A stretch of 64,000 nucleotides of DNA from Allolucifera butyrica (GCF_900476375.1 NZ_UPPP01000057.1:1-64000), one strand, 5' to 3'; shown: positions 7,844-17,613, counted from the stretch's first letter. Numbers and translations are program-made. Notes: generated from the letters alone by a model not told the origin.

Positions 7844-10800
7844 CTACTCTCCAATCTCGGTTTCTTCCATCGCTGTCCCGTTCCAGCGGTAATAGGCCTT
7901 ACCGCCGGATGCGGTCGCCACAAACCAGGAGACGATGGTGTACCCTTCTTCCATGGTAATGACCTGGCAGGCCTTTTCACCGGTTACGACCAGCAGCCGG
8001 CCGTCCGGAATTAGCCAATTGCCGTCCTGGCAGGCCACGGTGCCTTGCTCTTGGTTTGTTGTCTTTGTCCCCAGAAGCAACACGGGCATTTCCGTATACA
8101 AGATTTGCTTTTCCTCCGTCAGCGGCCCAGCCGGAATCAAGATTCGGTCGGCTGTTCCCCATTCGGCCAACCGCTCCAACGCTTCCGCTTCGCTTTCGCA
8201 GCCATCGGCCAGCGTCGGAATGTTCCAGGTAAAGGTGCGTTGTTGGGGCTGGTAGGACTCCAACCCGTTCACCCGGGTATAAAGCTCCAGCCGCGTTGTA
8301 TCCAGTAAATTGCGGCTGTCCCGGCAGCGCTGCGCCCAGGAATATACCCAGCCGGCGTCGAGGATGCTGTGTTCCGCCGCCAGCGTACCGCCCACATAAA
8401 CCCGGATGAGATAGTCCGCTTTATCCGGTGTCGTAAATGCCGCCCCGGTCCAGTATTCCTGGGCGTCGTTTTGGGACACGCAGCCAAAAGAAAAGAGCTT
8501 GTTCCTGGGTGCCCAGGCCAGCTCTACATCACCGATTAATGTGTCGGTATGAATTACATTTTCCACTAGATGAGCACTCAGCCGGAGGCGTCCCGGTGGA
8601 TTGGGCCGTTCCGGCCGGCGCCGGGTACTGAGTGACTTTACCTTGGTATAGTCGAAGGTCTCTTCTGCGTCTACCGTGGACGTCGTAATATTGTACGCTT
8701 CTTGCGTGGTCTCACCGGCGGCGATGACCGGCCCGCCGGTGGTTACGTTGGCGTAGCTGCCGGAGTCCAGGAAAAAGACGTTGTCGCCGGCCCCATGCGC
8801 CGCCGGTACCGTGTCATGGACGCCGCGCAAGATGCCCTGCACCCGCCAATTCCCGTTGGGCAGTTGCACCAAGCTGCTCCAGGCCATTATTTCTTCGCCA
8901 ATAACCAACACCTTGCCACCCCGCCGGGCCGACACTAGATCCGGCGCCCCGCCGGCGAGCACACCTGATTTCAACTGGTCAAGTCCACCCAAATCGGCAA
9001 TCTCAAATCCGGCCATGTCCTCGGCGTCAGTGAATTCTTCATAGTCATAAACCAAACGGCCAGCCGCCGTCCAGCGGGTCATGCTGCTGGTGCTTTCCCA
9101 GCTGGCGCCGCTCCGCTGCCGCCATACCGTCCAGCGCTGCGTCTTGGGGTCGGGCCGGGCCGCCATGGCGAACACATAGCTATCAGGAGATGGCATCAGT
9201 TCCCAGGGCAGCTCTAAATACCGGAAGTCCTGTACCCTCGTGGGATAGACCGGTTCTTTCGTCCAGCCCGGAGAGCCGGGAAATCCGAATTCCGTCTTTT
9301 CCAGGCCAAACACATCTTCCAGCGCCTCCAGCTTGACCGTTCCCCCAGTGAAATCACCAATGTCCACGTCCGTGATTCGAAGCAGCATATTCTTGATGCC
9401 GTAAGGCGCCCAGTTCAAACAGACTACCTCTCCCGTCCGGAGGCTGGATAGCTGCCGGTTGCCCTCGATACTGACCGACGCCAGCGGATAACCCTGCTGC
9501 TTGCTCTCCCGCTTGGCCGCCCACAGCGCATTTTCCGCCGTTGTAAAATAGGGATAGTCGTAGGTCTTGGTCGTCTTAGCGCCAGCGTTGATTTCCACGT
9601 TGGCTGGATCGTTCTCGGTGATATTACTCTGCTCATACTGGGCCGACCGGTCCGTATAGGTCACGCAAATTTCCCCCACCGTTTCCCGCCAATCCAGGCG
9701 GGTCAAGGTGATGGAGGAACAATTTTTCTCGTTCAAGACGGGCACCGTGGCCGCATCATAGTCGTCCCGGATTAATTTAAAGGTTAACTTACCTGTTCGC
9801 GGATCCACGTACCGCACCATATTCACATGGTCGCAAAGGGAATCCACGACCGAACGGGCTTCGCTCTTGTCACTGAGCGTTACGGTTACACCCAGCTTTT
9901 CGTCCTGCAATTTTTGCCCGATCGCCAGCAGGGAATCCAAATCCAATAAATCCGGGCTTTCGCATAAGCCCCACTCCCTGTTGACGTGCAATTCGTAAAG
10001 GATTTCGGCCGGGTTGGCGTCGTCGCCGATGGGCCCCAGGCCCAGCCGGTCCGGACAAAACTGAATATCCAGCCATGTCTCCGGTATGGTGGCCTGCTTG
10101 CCCACATAAGCCGTCGGCACGACCAATGACACAAAGGGCCGGTACGCCGGCGTCAGTCCTCGCAGTTCCTCGTCAATGTTGTCAGCCTGCATTTGCTGCT
10201 GCATCCATGAATCGGCAGGCTGGTTGTCGCCGCCTAAGTAAACCCGGATATCGCCGATAAAGCCGCCGTTTTCATCCGGACCGCCAAACAATTCATCATT
10301 ATTCACAGTAAAGACAAAGGGTGCATCATGATGAACCTCCCGCGCTTCGTTCCCTTCCCATACTTTGGTCTGTCCCAGATAAATGCCCCGCAGCCGTAAG
10401 TTCGGACCCGACCAGCAGGCCAGCATCTGGTACCCCAAATAATACTTGAACCCCTTTTGCATAGTTGTTTTCAAGTTTCGGCCATTGATGAGCCACATCA
10501 AAAGCCACTGGGCCAACAGCATAAGATATTTCGGTCCTTCTTTTTCCTTCGTCGGAATCGGGTCAGGTCTGTTCTCCGTTGTGGTTCCCTTTACAGGACC
10601 GCCGCTATTGCCGCCTGACCAATCATGAGTATGTTTCGTCGCAGTATCCCCCGTTTTCGGTTTGGTCATCCATTCCAACAGAGTGGTTAAAATGACCGGC
10701 CAGGCCGAAAAATTGGCGTGCGCCGCATAGGTCTCCGTGTAGATGTCGGCCCGGAAGTCTCCATAGTAAATTACTAGTGGAGATTTTATTAAGGCCCGCC

Positions 10801-10954
10801 CCATAACCACCGGTACCGGCGTGCCGGTCTTCGTTTCGGCAATGCTCAGTTCTTCCGGTTCGCTATCCGATTCGGAACTGCTGTTGCTCCCTTTATTTAA
10901 AAACCAGGACAACAGGGTCGTGACGCTCCAGCCCACATACGGATTCATTGCCAT
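7844..10954 (-). CDS. Tail tip attachment protein, J/GTA-megatron-like
   Basis: At 1036 residues this is the largest tail-tip protein and the probable central fibre or host-contact base. The start MAMNPYVGWSVTTLLSWFLNK...GTPVPVVMGRALIKSP is typical of tip proteins whose N-terminus passes through the hub. The middle (ELHVNREWGLCESPDLLDLD, SLCDHVNMVRYVDPRTGKLT, PYFTTAENALWAAKRESKQ) matches the phage tail protein family shared by lambda gpJ-like and gene-transfer-agent proteins. Later segments (VQGILRGVHDTVPAAHGAGD) carry the usual LRG...HxxG pattern of that family. It follows the BR0599-type gene, the usual order. Confidence 0.75.
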   Translation of the reverse strand: MAMNPYVGWSVTTLLSWFLNKGSNSSSESDSEPEELSIAETKTGTPVPVVMGRALIKSPLVIYYGDFRADIYTETYAAHANFSAWPVILTTLLEWMTKPKTGDTATKHTHDWSGGNSGGPVKGTTTENRPDPIPTKEKEGPKYLMLLAQWLLMWLINGRNLKTTMQKGFKYYLGYQMLACWSGPNLRLRGIYLGQTKVWEGNEAREVHHDAPFVFTVNNDELFGGPDENGGFIGDIRVYLGGDNQPADSWMQQQMQADNIDEELRGLTPAYRPFVSLVVPTAYVGKQATIPETWLDIQFCPDRLGLGPIGDDANPAEILYELHVNREWGLCESPDLLDLDSLLAIGQKLQDEKLGVTVTLSDKSEARSVVDSLCDHVNMVRYVDPRTGKLTFKLIRDDYDAATVPVLNEKNCSSITLTRLDWRETVGEICVTYTDRSAQYEQSNITENDPANVEINAGAKTTKTYDYPYFTTAENALWAAKRESKQQGYPLASVSIEGNRQLSSLRTGEVVCLNWAPYGIKNMLLRITDVDIGDFTGGTVKLEALEDVFGLEKTEFGFPGSPGWTKEPVYPTRVQDFRYLELPWELMPSPDSYVFAMAARPDPKTQRWTVWRQRSGASWESTSSMTRWTAAGRLVYDYEEFTDAEDMAGFEIADLGGLDQLKSGVLAGGAPDLVSARRGGKVLVIGEEIMAWSSLVQLPNGNWRVQGILRGVHDTVPAAHGAGDNVFFLDSGSYANVTTGGPVIAAGETTQEAYNITTSTVDAEETFDYTKVKSLSTRRRPERPNPPGRLRLSAHLVENVIHTDTLIGDVELAWAPRNKLFSFGCVSQNDAQEYWTGAAFTTPDKADYLIRVYVGGTLAAEHSILDAGWVYSWAQRCRDSRNLLDTTRLELYTRVNGLESYQPQQRTFTWNIPTLADGCESEAEALERLAEWGTADRILIPAGPLTEEKQILYTEMPVLLLGTKTTNQEQGTVACQDGNWLIPDGRLLVVTGEKACQVITMEEGYTIVSWFVATASGGKAYYRWNGTAMEETEIGE

Positions 10955-10966
10955 AGCTTCACCTTC

Positions 10967-11863
10967 TTACATTTCAATGTTACCAACAAATCCGTTGGTA
11001 TCGCGCTGCACCACCTGCGAATCCACCCAGTAAGCACCCTTGCCGACATTGGTCTTTTCCGGATTGGCCGGCGGCACATAGAGACAGCCCGTAAAATTAA
11101 GCGTGTTCCGGAATCGCGTCGCGCAGGTCTTGAACAAATGGTCGCAGCCCGGCGCAACCACAATCTCGTTGCGGGGCGTGCTAAGAAACGGATACTTGAC
11201 TTTAACTCGGTCATCAACATGCTCGGCAATTTGCCGGATGCCGCCGTCAAAACGGAGAAAGCCGCCGGTAAAATAGCCGTCTGGATACTGGGCGAAGGTC
11301 GTGGAATAGACATCCAACCCCACTACCCGGTCCACAAACGCGGCTACCACCCAATCCTCTTCTTTGAGCCGGCACTTGGAATCGAAGATCATGCTATTAC
11401 AGGTAAACTGCCGCGCCCCGTTGGGAATTTCTTTGGACAGCCAATCTTCCAGCTTTACCGTCAGACTGCACTCGGAAGCCTCAAAGGACGCCTGGCTGAC
11501 ACGACCGTAAAAAGCAACGTCGAAGTTACTTAGATCCTGCGCATGAAGCCGGTAGATCTTGCAATAGACCGGCTTTTCCGGCGGTGGTCCCTGATAAAGC
11601 TTGGCGACGGCGTTATCCTTGGAAACCTTTATCGTCACGCTCACGGAATCGCTGCTGCTAGCCGGTTTGATGGTTTCCCGTTCAATGTAATCGGCGAAGT
11701 ATTTTTCCGTTCGCTGCAGCCCATTCTCGGTAAAAATGATGGAAACATCCTGATTGGCTGACGTATATTGATAGTTCATACCGGCATGGGTAAATTGATA
11801 ACACTCCACAGGCCGGCCGTTCTGCACCGAGTTTTCATAAAGAGTAATGTTGCTGTCCGCCAT
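10967..11863 (-). CDS. BR0599/DUF2163-type tail hub protein
   Basis: The C-terminal half carries the family signature GCDHLFKTCATRFRNTLNF followed by GCLYVPP (about residues 240-270), and the middle carries FTCNSMIFDSKCRLKEEDW. The paired cysteines correspond to those which, in the related lambda gpL, bind an iron-sulphur cluster; the same chemistry here is inferred. The N-terminal half (SVSVTIKVSKDNAVAKLY, VAFYGRVSQASFEASECSL) fits a hub domain. The ATG at 11863 overlaps the previous stop as TAATG after GGAGGTGACCGAG. The order with the J-like gene supports a baseplate-hub role. Confidence 0.8.
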   Translation of the reverse strand: MADSNITLYENSVQNGRPVECYQFTHAGMNYQYTSANQDVSIIFTENGLQRTEKYFADYIERETIKPASSSDSVSVTIKVSKDNAVAKLYQGPPPEKPVYCKIYRLHAQDLSNFDVAFYGRVSQASFEASECSLTVKLEDWLSKEIPNGARQFTCNSMIFDSKCRLKEEDWVVAAFVDRVVGLDVYSTTFAQYPDGYFTGGFLRFDGGIRQIAEHVDDRVKVKYPFLSTPRNEIVVAPGCDHLFKTCATRFRNTLNFTGCLYVPPANPEKTNVGKGAYWVDSQVVQRDTNGFVGNIEM

Positions 11864-13068
11864 TACTCGGTCACCTCCGCTAGATTGAATGTCATCGTTG
11901 CTACATCTACCGTGTCGTAGTCGGTTGTTAGGGTATCGTTATCCAAACGGTACCGGCAAAGATAGGAAAGCATTAACACCTCCTCCGACTCGAGCGGCGA
12001 AGACAAGGGGGAATCCAAATAGAGTTTGCCCCGCTCCCCTGTAGAGTCGATACCATACCCCGCAATACTAAGCAGTTGGCCGCTCCCGTCTTTTTTAAAG
12101 ACCACCAGGTTCTTCCGGCGCTGACCGGCTGAATAATACTTCCAATATAAAGGCCATTTGGCCAGAAGAAAGTTTTGACCCGCCGGCGCGGCCGCTGCCA
12201 ATTCGACGTCGCTCAGCCAGGTTGGCGCCCAGAAGGATTTAAGCCGGCCCTGACAGCGACAAAAAAACCGCTGCAGATTGTTGATCTCCACGCGGCTGGT
12301 GAGTACATATTCAATTTCCTTCGTTTCTGTCGGGTCCGTGCTTTTCAGGTCGTAAAGAAACACGCCGCTGTTATTATCCAGTCGGTTGGCGTTACGCTGA
12401 AAATTCGCCGTGATTTCTTTGGTCCACGGCGGCGGTGTCAGGAAGAGTTCGCTTCCTTGATACTGCGTCGGTAAATCCTTGCCCCAAATTTGCGATACCG
12501 GTTCATCATGAAATTCGTCGAGAGCCTGGGGAAAGTCCGGCGCCAACTGGCCGGGAAGCAGTTCCACGTTAATCTGCATGGTTGTAAGCAGCGAATGCTC
12601 ATTAGTATATTTGTCTTCCTGCTGCAGTACGCCCCAAGCCAAGGGACAGACGACAGTCTTCCCCGCAGCCCAAGCATCCGCCATCTCCTCCTTTAGTCCC
12701 AGTACCCCATCGCTGGCTATGGTTTGTAACGCATATGGCATGCCGCCTACCGTATCATTCGTCCATAGCATGACACCGCTGCAGCCACGGTAAGCCCAAA
12801 GTTGATCAGTATCCAGATGGACTGTCTGCCCGCCCGGCTCCGCCTTCCTTTTCAATCGGGCTGCTCCATGCCAAAGAGGAAACTGCAGTTTTTGCGTCTG
12901 TTGCGTATATGTCAGGGCACGTAAATATTGGCTCTGCCAGTTTTTCACGCCGATATATTCGTAAGATACATACCGCCGGGGTTGGAGCCGCAACGCCGCC
13001 CGCTGCTCCGTTCCGTCCCAGGCGGTATGGATTTGCGTCAAAAATTCAATACGTTCCGATAAATTCAT
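11863..13068 (-). CDS. Tail protein, probable distal-tail component
   Basis: The 401-residue product begins MNLSERIEFLTQIHTAWDGT and then EQRAALRLQPRRYVSYEY, an N-terminal pattern found in tail proteins of lambda-like phages that sit at the tail-tube/tip joint. A C-terminal beta-rich part (LYLDSPLSSPLESEEVLMLS) follows. The ATG at 13068 is preferred over one five codons upstream because GTGGGGG lies just before it and the preceding gene stops at 13071. The exact family is not certain; placement between the tape measure and the hub protein suggests a Dit-like adaptor. Confidence 0.55.
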   Translation of the reverse strand: MNLSERIEFLTQIHTAWDGTEQRAALRLQPRRYVSYEYIGVKNWQSQYLRALTYTQQTQKLQFPLWHGAARLKRKAEPGGQTVHLDTDQLWAYRGCSGVMLWTNDTVGGMPYALQTIASDGVLGLKEEMADAWAAGKTVVCPLAWGVLQQEDKYTNEHSLLTTMQINVELLPGQLAPDFPQALDEFHDEPVSQIWGKDLPTQYQGSELFLTPPPWTKEITANFQRNANRLDNNSGVFLYDLKSTDPTETKEIEYVLTSRVEINNLQRFFCRCQGRLKSFWAPTWLSDVELAAAAPAGQNFLLAKWPLYWKYYSAGQRRKNLVVFKKDGSGQLLSIAGYGIDSTGERGKLYLDSPLSSPLESEEVLMLSYLCRYRLDNDTLTTDYDTVDVATMTFNLAEVTE

Positions 13069-13070
13069 AG

Positions 13071-13955
13071 TTACCCCCACCACGGCGAAAGATCAAAAAT
13101 TTTATCAGCCGACTCGCTGGGTTGAGCCTGCCCCAGCCACTGAAAGAGTTTATAGAGCAGCCACGGTTCGAACACTGCATCCGATCCGTTCAATAACTTG
13201 GCGGCAAACAGCCGGATCATCAGCGTTGATTCTATCATTGCTAAGAGGCTCTGCCGCTTAACGGCCGCTTTGGAACCGCAAATCCCGCGATTCCCGGATT
13301 GCAGGTTGTTTGGATAGCCGCCCGCGGTCACCAACTCTTTGGCCTTGGCCAGCAGGCAATCAGAAAGAACCGCGATTCCGCTATAGTCATCCTGGGTTAA
13401 GCCGGCATCGCCGCCGACTCCGGTTGGCCAACCAACGAGGAAGGAATAAACCGCATGAAAAAGAGTGACCAGATAATGATCCGCCTCACCCCACGCATAC
13501 GAAACCAGCTTGCAATTCTGCTTTTTATCTTGCTTAGCAGCAATAAGAAAGACAGACCATTGCAGGTACGCCGGCGTCTTAATCAAGAATTGAGCGCTGG
13601 TCAATACATCCCAGGATACGCCAAGGGCGCTAATACTCCCGATATCACGGTACAGCGTAATCGCGTTATTCGCATCCGTCACGGCAAATGTTTTTTGATC
13701 TACATCCCAAGTATAGGTCCAGCCCTCTTGCAATGCCGAATAGTTCAGAGTCGTCTCCTCTCCCCATGGAATCCGCAAATACCCTAACAGCGTATTCGTT
13801 AGTTCATTCCCCCGGATCGTAGCGGGAATCGTCATTCCCATAACCGTCGCTAAGTCCTGGGCATATACCGAATAAAAAGGATGGGGCGGCGTCGTAAACA
13901 TTGGATTTTTAACAGACATTCCCTCAATTGCAAGAAACATCGCTGCATTTCTCAC
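13071..13955 (-). CDS. Virion protein of unknown function
   Basis: No family is recognised for these 294 residues. The protein is rich in Trp, Tyr and Leu, has an N-terminal MFLAIEGMSVKNPMFTTPPHP segment and no membrane or signal segment of convincing length. The GTG start at 13955 follows AAGGTGGGGTGAACC. It is embedded in the tail operon with spacings of a few bases on both sides, so a structural or assembly role in the tail tip is likely. Confidence 0.5.
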   Translation of the reverse strand: MRNAAMFLAIEGMSVKNPMFTTPPHPFYSVYAQDLATVMGMTIPATIRGNELTNTLLGYLRIPWGEETTLNYSALQEGWTYTWDVDQKTFAVTDANNAITLYRDIGSISALGVSWDVLTSAQFLIKTPAYLQWSVFLIAAKQDKKQNCKLVSYAWGEADHYLVTLFHAVYSFLVGWPTGVGGDAGLTQDDYSGIAVLSDCLLAKAKELVTAGGYPNNLQSGNRGICGSKAAVKRQSLLAMIESTLMIRLFAAKLLNGSDAVFEPWLLYKLFQWLGQAQPSESADKIFDLSPWWG

Positions 13956-13969
13956 CGGTTCACCCCACC

Positions 13970-15061
13970 TTATTGCTGCACTGAAAATCCGTCATAACCA
14001 TAGAGTCCGCCCCGGCGCGTAAAAGGAAAGACTTGATGCAGTTTGCCGGACTGGGGATAATCGATTTCATAGGTTTGCCCCGGCGCCATATTGCGAGTGG
14101 AAACAAAATAGATACCCGGCACATAGCCGCATTGGCTAAAATTGCGCAGGCCGTCCGGGTCCCGCTGCACATAGAGCGCCATGGGCAAGTTGACCGAAAT
14201 ACAGTTTAGGGTATTCACGTTGCGCCCGGGATCGGTCGTCGCCTGGGACTGCAGATAGGCATAATGCGGAATCTTGGGGTCCCAGGTTTCAGTTAGGGTA
14301 TCCTGCTTTTTAACCGGCAGCCCCAGGATTTTGCCGGTATAGCCATACTTCAGATCCGCCAAATCGGCGCCGGCGCTCGCCCACAATATGGCCGGCAAAC
14401 GCTGCGGCGCGGCATCAATATCCGCCCGGAGAAACGTACTGGCGTATTTGCTCATGCCGAATAGCGGATTGCTTTCTGCTTCGATGGTGGTAGCGTCAAA
14501 TGTTTTTGATGCGGTGAACATATAGTAGCTGTTGCGGCTGCCGCTATAAATTGTGCCGCCCGTCCAAGAACCAATTTTTTGTACATTGGCCACGGCCAAA
14601 TGCTGAAATACGCCGGCCGCTACCTCCAGGGAAACAAGCAAGAGAATATTGGGGTCCGAAATGGCATTCAGGTACAGATTCCAGCCACTGTCAGGCTTGA
14701 CGGGAATTCCCGCGCCCATTATCTGTCCGGACGTATGCACTGTAGCACCCGTCTGATCAAACCATTTGCCGCTGACCGGAATGGCCGTGTATGCGGTGGA
14801 ACAAACTAAGCCAATACCATAAGCGTTATCCGTATTGACTTGGGTGGGAAAAATTGCTTTCCCATTGGCGGACCGGAAATGAGCAATCACATCTCCATGC
14901 TGAATCACCAGGCGCAAACCGTCACTGGTCGCCATCCCATCCAGAGGTAAGTCCTCTGTCAAATTTTCCAGCACCGTCCATCCCTGCGCTACGGCAAAAT
15001 CCCGAATCTTCGTTAATACATCATTCGGCCCGCCGACGTTTTTAAATAATTGATAGGCCAT
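13970..15061 (-). CDS. Tail-tip structural protein, member of a local family
   Basis: The 363 residues start MAYQLFKNVGGPNDVLTKIR followed by DFAVAQGWTVLENL, the same N-terminal plan (alpha-helix, then GW, then a beta strand) as the next two genes upstream. The rest is beta-rich, with repeated aromatic strands and a C-terminal RRGGLYGYDGFSVQQ. The ATG follows GGAGGATTAGT. Function is unknown; its place beside two related genes suggests a set of tail-tip or baseplate-decoration proteins. Confidence 0.55.
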   Translation of the reverse strand: MAYQLFKNVGGPNDVLTKIRDFAVAQGWTVLENLTEDLPLDGMATSDGLRLVIQHGDVIAHFRSANGKAIFPTQVNTDNAYGIGLVCSTAYTAIPVSGKWFDQTGATVHTSGQIMGAGIPVKPDSGWNLYLNAISDPNILLLVSLEVAAGVFQHLAVANVQKIGSWTGGTIYSGSRNSYYMFTASKTFDATTIEAESNPLFGMSKYASTFLRADIDAAPQRLPAILWASAGADLADLKYGYTGKILGLPVKKQDTLTETWDPKIPHYAYLQSQATTDPGRNVNTLNCISVNLPMALYVQRDPDGLRNFSQCGYVPGIYFVSTRNMAPGQTYEIDYPQSGKLHQVFPFTRRGGLYGYDGFSVQQ

Positions 15062-15062
15062 A

Positions 15063-16511
15063 CTAATCCTCCAATCTGACCAGGCAGTTCATCTGCCGGG
15101 AAAGTCGTTCAATTTCGTTTTCCTGCGCTAATAGACTATCCGGATCGATAAGATTGGTCCTTCCGTTCGCGATATACCAACGGCGGTCTTCCCAAGCGTT
15201 GGGCAACATGAGATGAAGTTTGCCGTCAATCCTTATTTCCCCGTATTGTGTTACCCGGAAACTGGGCCAGTATACGCGCCAGGCCCGGCCAAAGAGGTTA
15301 TGGACCGAGCCGGCGTCTTCCACAAACTCCAATGGTTCCATTTGATAGGTTAGCTTATTCTTATTAGTCCGGTAGACATGCCCCGTTCCCCCGAGGTCGC
15401 TGCAAGCCGGCCGTAAAAAATGGCCAATTTTGGCAGCCCGCGTAGGCTCACTGCGGGTAAAGGAATGACCCGTGACCGTCCCGCTGGAATTGGTATTATT
15501 GACAACCGTCGCTCCCTGAACCCAATTCGCAAAGGACTGCCACTCTCCATCCGGCAGCATCAGGCGAACCTGGGATAAGGCCGCTCTTTCATCGGCCGGT
15601 GCGCCGGCAAACATAGGCACCCCATGTGTAAGCGCCCAATTCGACGGCCGGTAATCAAAGCGGACACCGGAAACCGCGGTGGAATACGTGATACTGCTGC
15701 CGGTATTGAGCACGACGTCTTCGCCGCCCATGACCGCACCGGAAGTCCCGCCGATGACTACGGCTGGAAACGCATATTGGGTCTTAGCCTGATACGGTTC
15801 CAAAAAGCCAAGATACGCCATATCCCAGTACTCCCGGTTCTTAACCACTACAATTAGGCGGTGGGCGTCCTTTGTGAGCCAGTATTCAATGTACCCCTCA
15901 ATTGGGCCGGAATAATCCATGCTAATGGCCGGATACCCAGTTCCAGGAAACAAGGGCGGCGAAAATTTCATTTTCGTGTGCGTATTTCTACTGCTCACAT
16001 AATAGATCGGCTGCAGCTCAATCTCGTTGAAGTCCATACCTCCTGGCTGTTCGTGCCAGTCTAATCCCTCAGCATATTGCTTGAATACGCCGAAAAACAA
16101 GGCTTGCGCGGAGGCAGTAAAGATATCCGGCGGAGAGGAAAAGGAATAGGTCACATTGCTGCTGGCTGAGCTGTATGTCTTAATTGTTATGACTTGTCCG
16201 GCGGCGTCAAAAGCTTGCCCCGGTAGATTCAGTCCATCGGCCGCCCACACAAACCGGGAGGCGAGAACTTGCTTTTGCAAGAACCAGTCACTGTAGGTTT
16301 TTCCTTTTTGAATAGCCTGGGGCATGAGGCCGATATAGAAATGTTCTCCCTCTTCCCAACCGTGGGTCTTTAAAATGGTACCACGGGGCCAGGGTTCGCT
16401 GCGCATAAGTTCCCAGGCATCGACGCCGTGAACTGTTGTATCCGTTGCCCATTCTATGATTTGGGCGATAAGCTCGTCAAATCCGGCCGCATAGCCGTGT
16501 GTATATGGCAT
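15063..16511 (-). CDS. Tail-tip structural protein, paralogue of the next gene
   Basis: The 482 residues share clear segments with the protein at 16524: LDWHEQPGGM against LTWEEQPGSI, then a strand with WLTKDAHRLIVVVKNREYWD against YWVSANTSRVILVVELSSQY, then MAYLGFLEPYQAKTQYAFP against SAYLGLMKPVAVERQYPYP, then a VVIGGT/VVGGSY strand. It differs in a longer C-terminal part ending ENEIERLSRQMNCLVRLED. The ATG follows AGGGGGAGCGGACT. A tandem duplication with divergence is the simplest explanation. The function is unknown. Confidence 0.6.
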   Translation of the reverse strand: MPYTHGYAAGFDELIAQIIEWATDTTVHGVDAWELMRSEPWPRGTILKTHGWEEGEHFYIGLMPQAIQKGKTYSDWFLQKQVLASRFVWAADGLNLPGQAFDAAGQVITIKTYSSASSNVTYSFSSPPDIFTASAQALFFGVFKQYAEGLDWHEQPGGMDFNEIELQPIYYVSSRNTHTKMKFSPPLFPGTGYPAISMDYSGPIEGYIEYWLTKDAHRLIVVVKNREYWDMAYLGFLEPYQAKTQYAFPAVVIGGTSGAVMGGEDVVLNTGSSITYSTAVSGVRFDYRPSNWALTHGVPMFAGAPADERAALSQVRLMLPDGEWQSFANWVQGATVVNNTNSSGTVTGHSFTRSEPTRAAKIGHFLRPACSDLGGTGHVYRTNKNKLTYQMEPLEFVEDAGSVHNLFGRAWRVYWPSFRVTQYGEIRIDGKLHLMLPNAWEDRRWYIANGRTNLIDPDSLLAQENEIERLSRQMNCLVRLED

Positions 16512-16523
16512 AGTCCGCTCCCC

Positions 16524-17498
16524 CTACGCCCATTCGATGGCAAAATATTGGTCATTGTCGCGTCGGAAGACATTACTGAAGACCTTATACACTTTATCGT
16601 TGTAGACAATGCTGTCCTTAGCCGACAAATCTTCCCGGTTGCCCACCCAATATACCCCGTCAAACTGCCCTAGGATTCCTACGGGATAGCTCTCGTATAA
16701 CAAAAACGGGTACATGATGACATTCTCAATAGTCAGCGTCTTGTCATACACCGTGAGGGTACGGACCGGTTCGGTATTGGTCGGCCACACGCACAGTTTT
16801 TCAAAGTGCAGCGCCTTGTCCACATTGCTGCGGTTCAGTCCGGAGCGCCAAGAGCCGTCGGGCCGGCGCACCCGCAGTGACGTGGTATCCTCCTGAGAGT
16901 TGTCTGCAGCGTGTGTTCCGTAGGCGCCCAATCCGGCGTATACATCGCTGCCCGGGTTGGTAAAGGCACTGTGTCCCGGCGTGTTGTTGGTCCAGGCACT
17001 ACCTTCAATATAGCTGCCGCCGACTACCAAAGGATACGGATACTGCCGCTCTACGGCCACCGGTTTCATGAGGCCAAGATAAGCGCTCTCATATTGGCTC
17101 GACAGTTCAACAACCAGAATGACCCGGCTGGTGTTGGCGCTGACCCAGTAGGTAAGAAAAGTATTGGATACGAGCGCCAGGGTTGGCAGTTTGGCATGAT
17201 AAATGGATCCCGGCTGCTCCTCCCAGGTAAGGCCGGAATCGTACCCGGCAAAGCCATTTAAGACAAGGTCTTGCTGTCCGCTCACGGCCCCGGGTTTAAT
17301 TTTGAAGCCAATATATATGGCGTCCTGCCCATCGCCGACGCCTTTCAAGATTACTTCGTCTACTATGTCGCTGGTACTTGCCGGCCGCATGCGCTGCCAG
17401 GCGTTGCCGGCACCGAACGCGGCCGGATCCGTAAGAAAAACGGTCAAGCCTTGCAGGAGCTCCTGCAGGTTATTGGCCGTTCCGTTGTAAGTTGCCAT
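16524..17498 (-). CDS. Tail-tip structural protein, paralogue of the previous gene
   Basis: The 324 residues start MATYNGTANNLQELLQGLTV and contain the LTWEEQPG, RVILVVELSSQYESAYLGLM and QYPYPLVVGGSY strands shared with the protein at 15063. The ATG at 17498 follows AAAGGGTGGTACC; an in-frame ATG seven codons upstream lacks a ribosome site. It is the first tail gene after the 345-base break that holds the plus-strand peptide unit, so it may need either readthrough or its own promoter. Confidence 0.6.
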   Translation of the reverse strand: MATYNGTANNLQELLQGLTVFLTDPAAFGAGNAWQRMRPASTSDIVDEVILKGVGDGQDAIYIGFKIKPGAVSGQQDLVLNGFAGYDSGLTWEEQPGSIYHAKLPTLALVSNTFLTYWVSANTSRVILVVELSSQYESAYLGLMKPVAVERQYPYPLVVGGSYIEGSAWTNNTPGHSAFTNPGSDVYAGLGAYGTHAADNSQEDTTSLRVRRPDGSWRSGLNRSNVDKALHFEKLCVWPTNTEPVRTLTVYDKTLTIENVIMYPFLLYESYPVGILGQFDGVYWVGNREDLSAKDSIVYNDKVYKVFSNVFRRDNDQYFAIEWA

Positions 17499-17536
17499 GG
17501 TACCACCCTTTCTTGGCAAATACTGAATTTAGGCAT

Positions 17537-17566
17537 AAAAAAACGTCCTGTATCAGGACGTTTTTT
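17537..17566. terminator. Bidirectional terminator between tape measure and tail-tip genes
   Basis: A run of seven A, a stem ACGTCCTG/CAGGACGT with loop TAT, and six T follow each other, so both strands show a stem plus T-tract. On the minus strand it would stop late transcription leaving the tape measure gene; continued late expression would then need antitermination or a downstream start. Confidence 0.7.
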
Positions 17567-17579
17567 CCAATTCCCGTGC

Positions 17580-17613
17580 TATAATGTTAAAGGGACGAGC
17601 GGCTACTCGTCCC
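17580..17613 (+). promoter_or_regulatory. -10 box and 5' hairpin of the small peptide unit
   Basis: A perfect TATAAT (17580-17585, in GTGCTATAATG) has no strong -35, but lies 5' of a perfect eight-pair hairpin GGGACGAG/CTCGTCCC (17592-17613). The hairpin would be at or near the 5' end of the transcript, as in stabilised or translation-controlled leaders. Confidence 0.5.

Noticed and set aside
7301-9044. Several 60 to 110 codon plus-strand frames opposite the J-like and fibre genes
   Set aside because: They lie wholly within strong minus-strand genes in a GC-rich stretch and have no ribosome sites.
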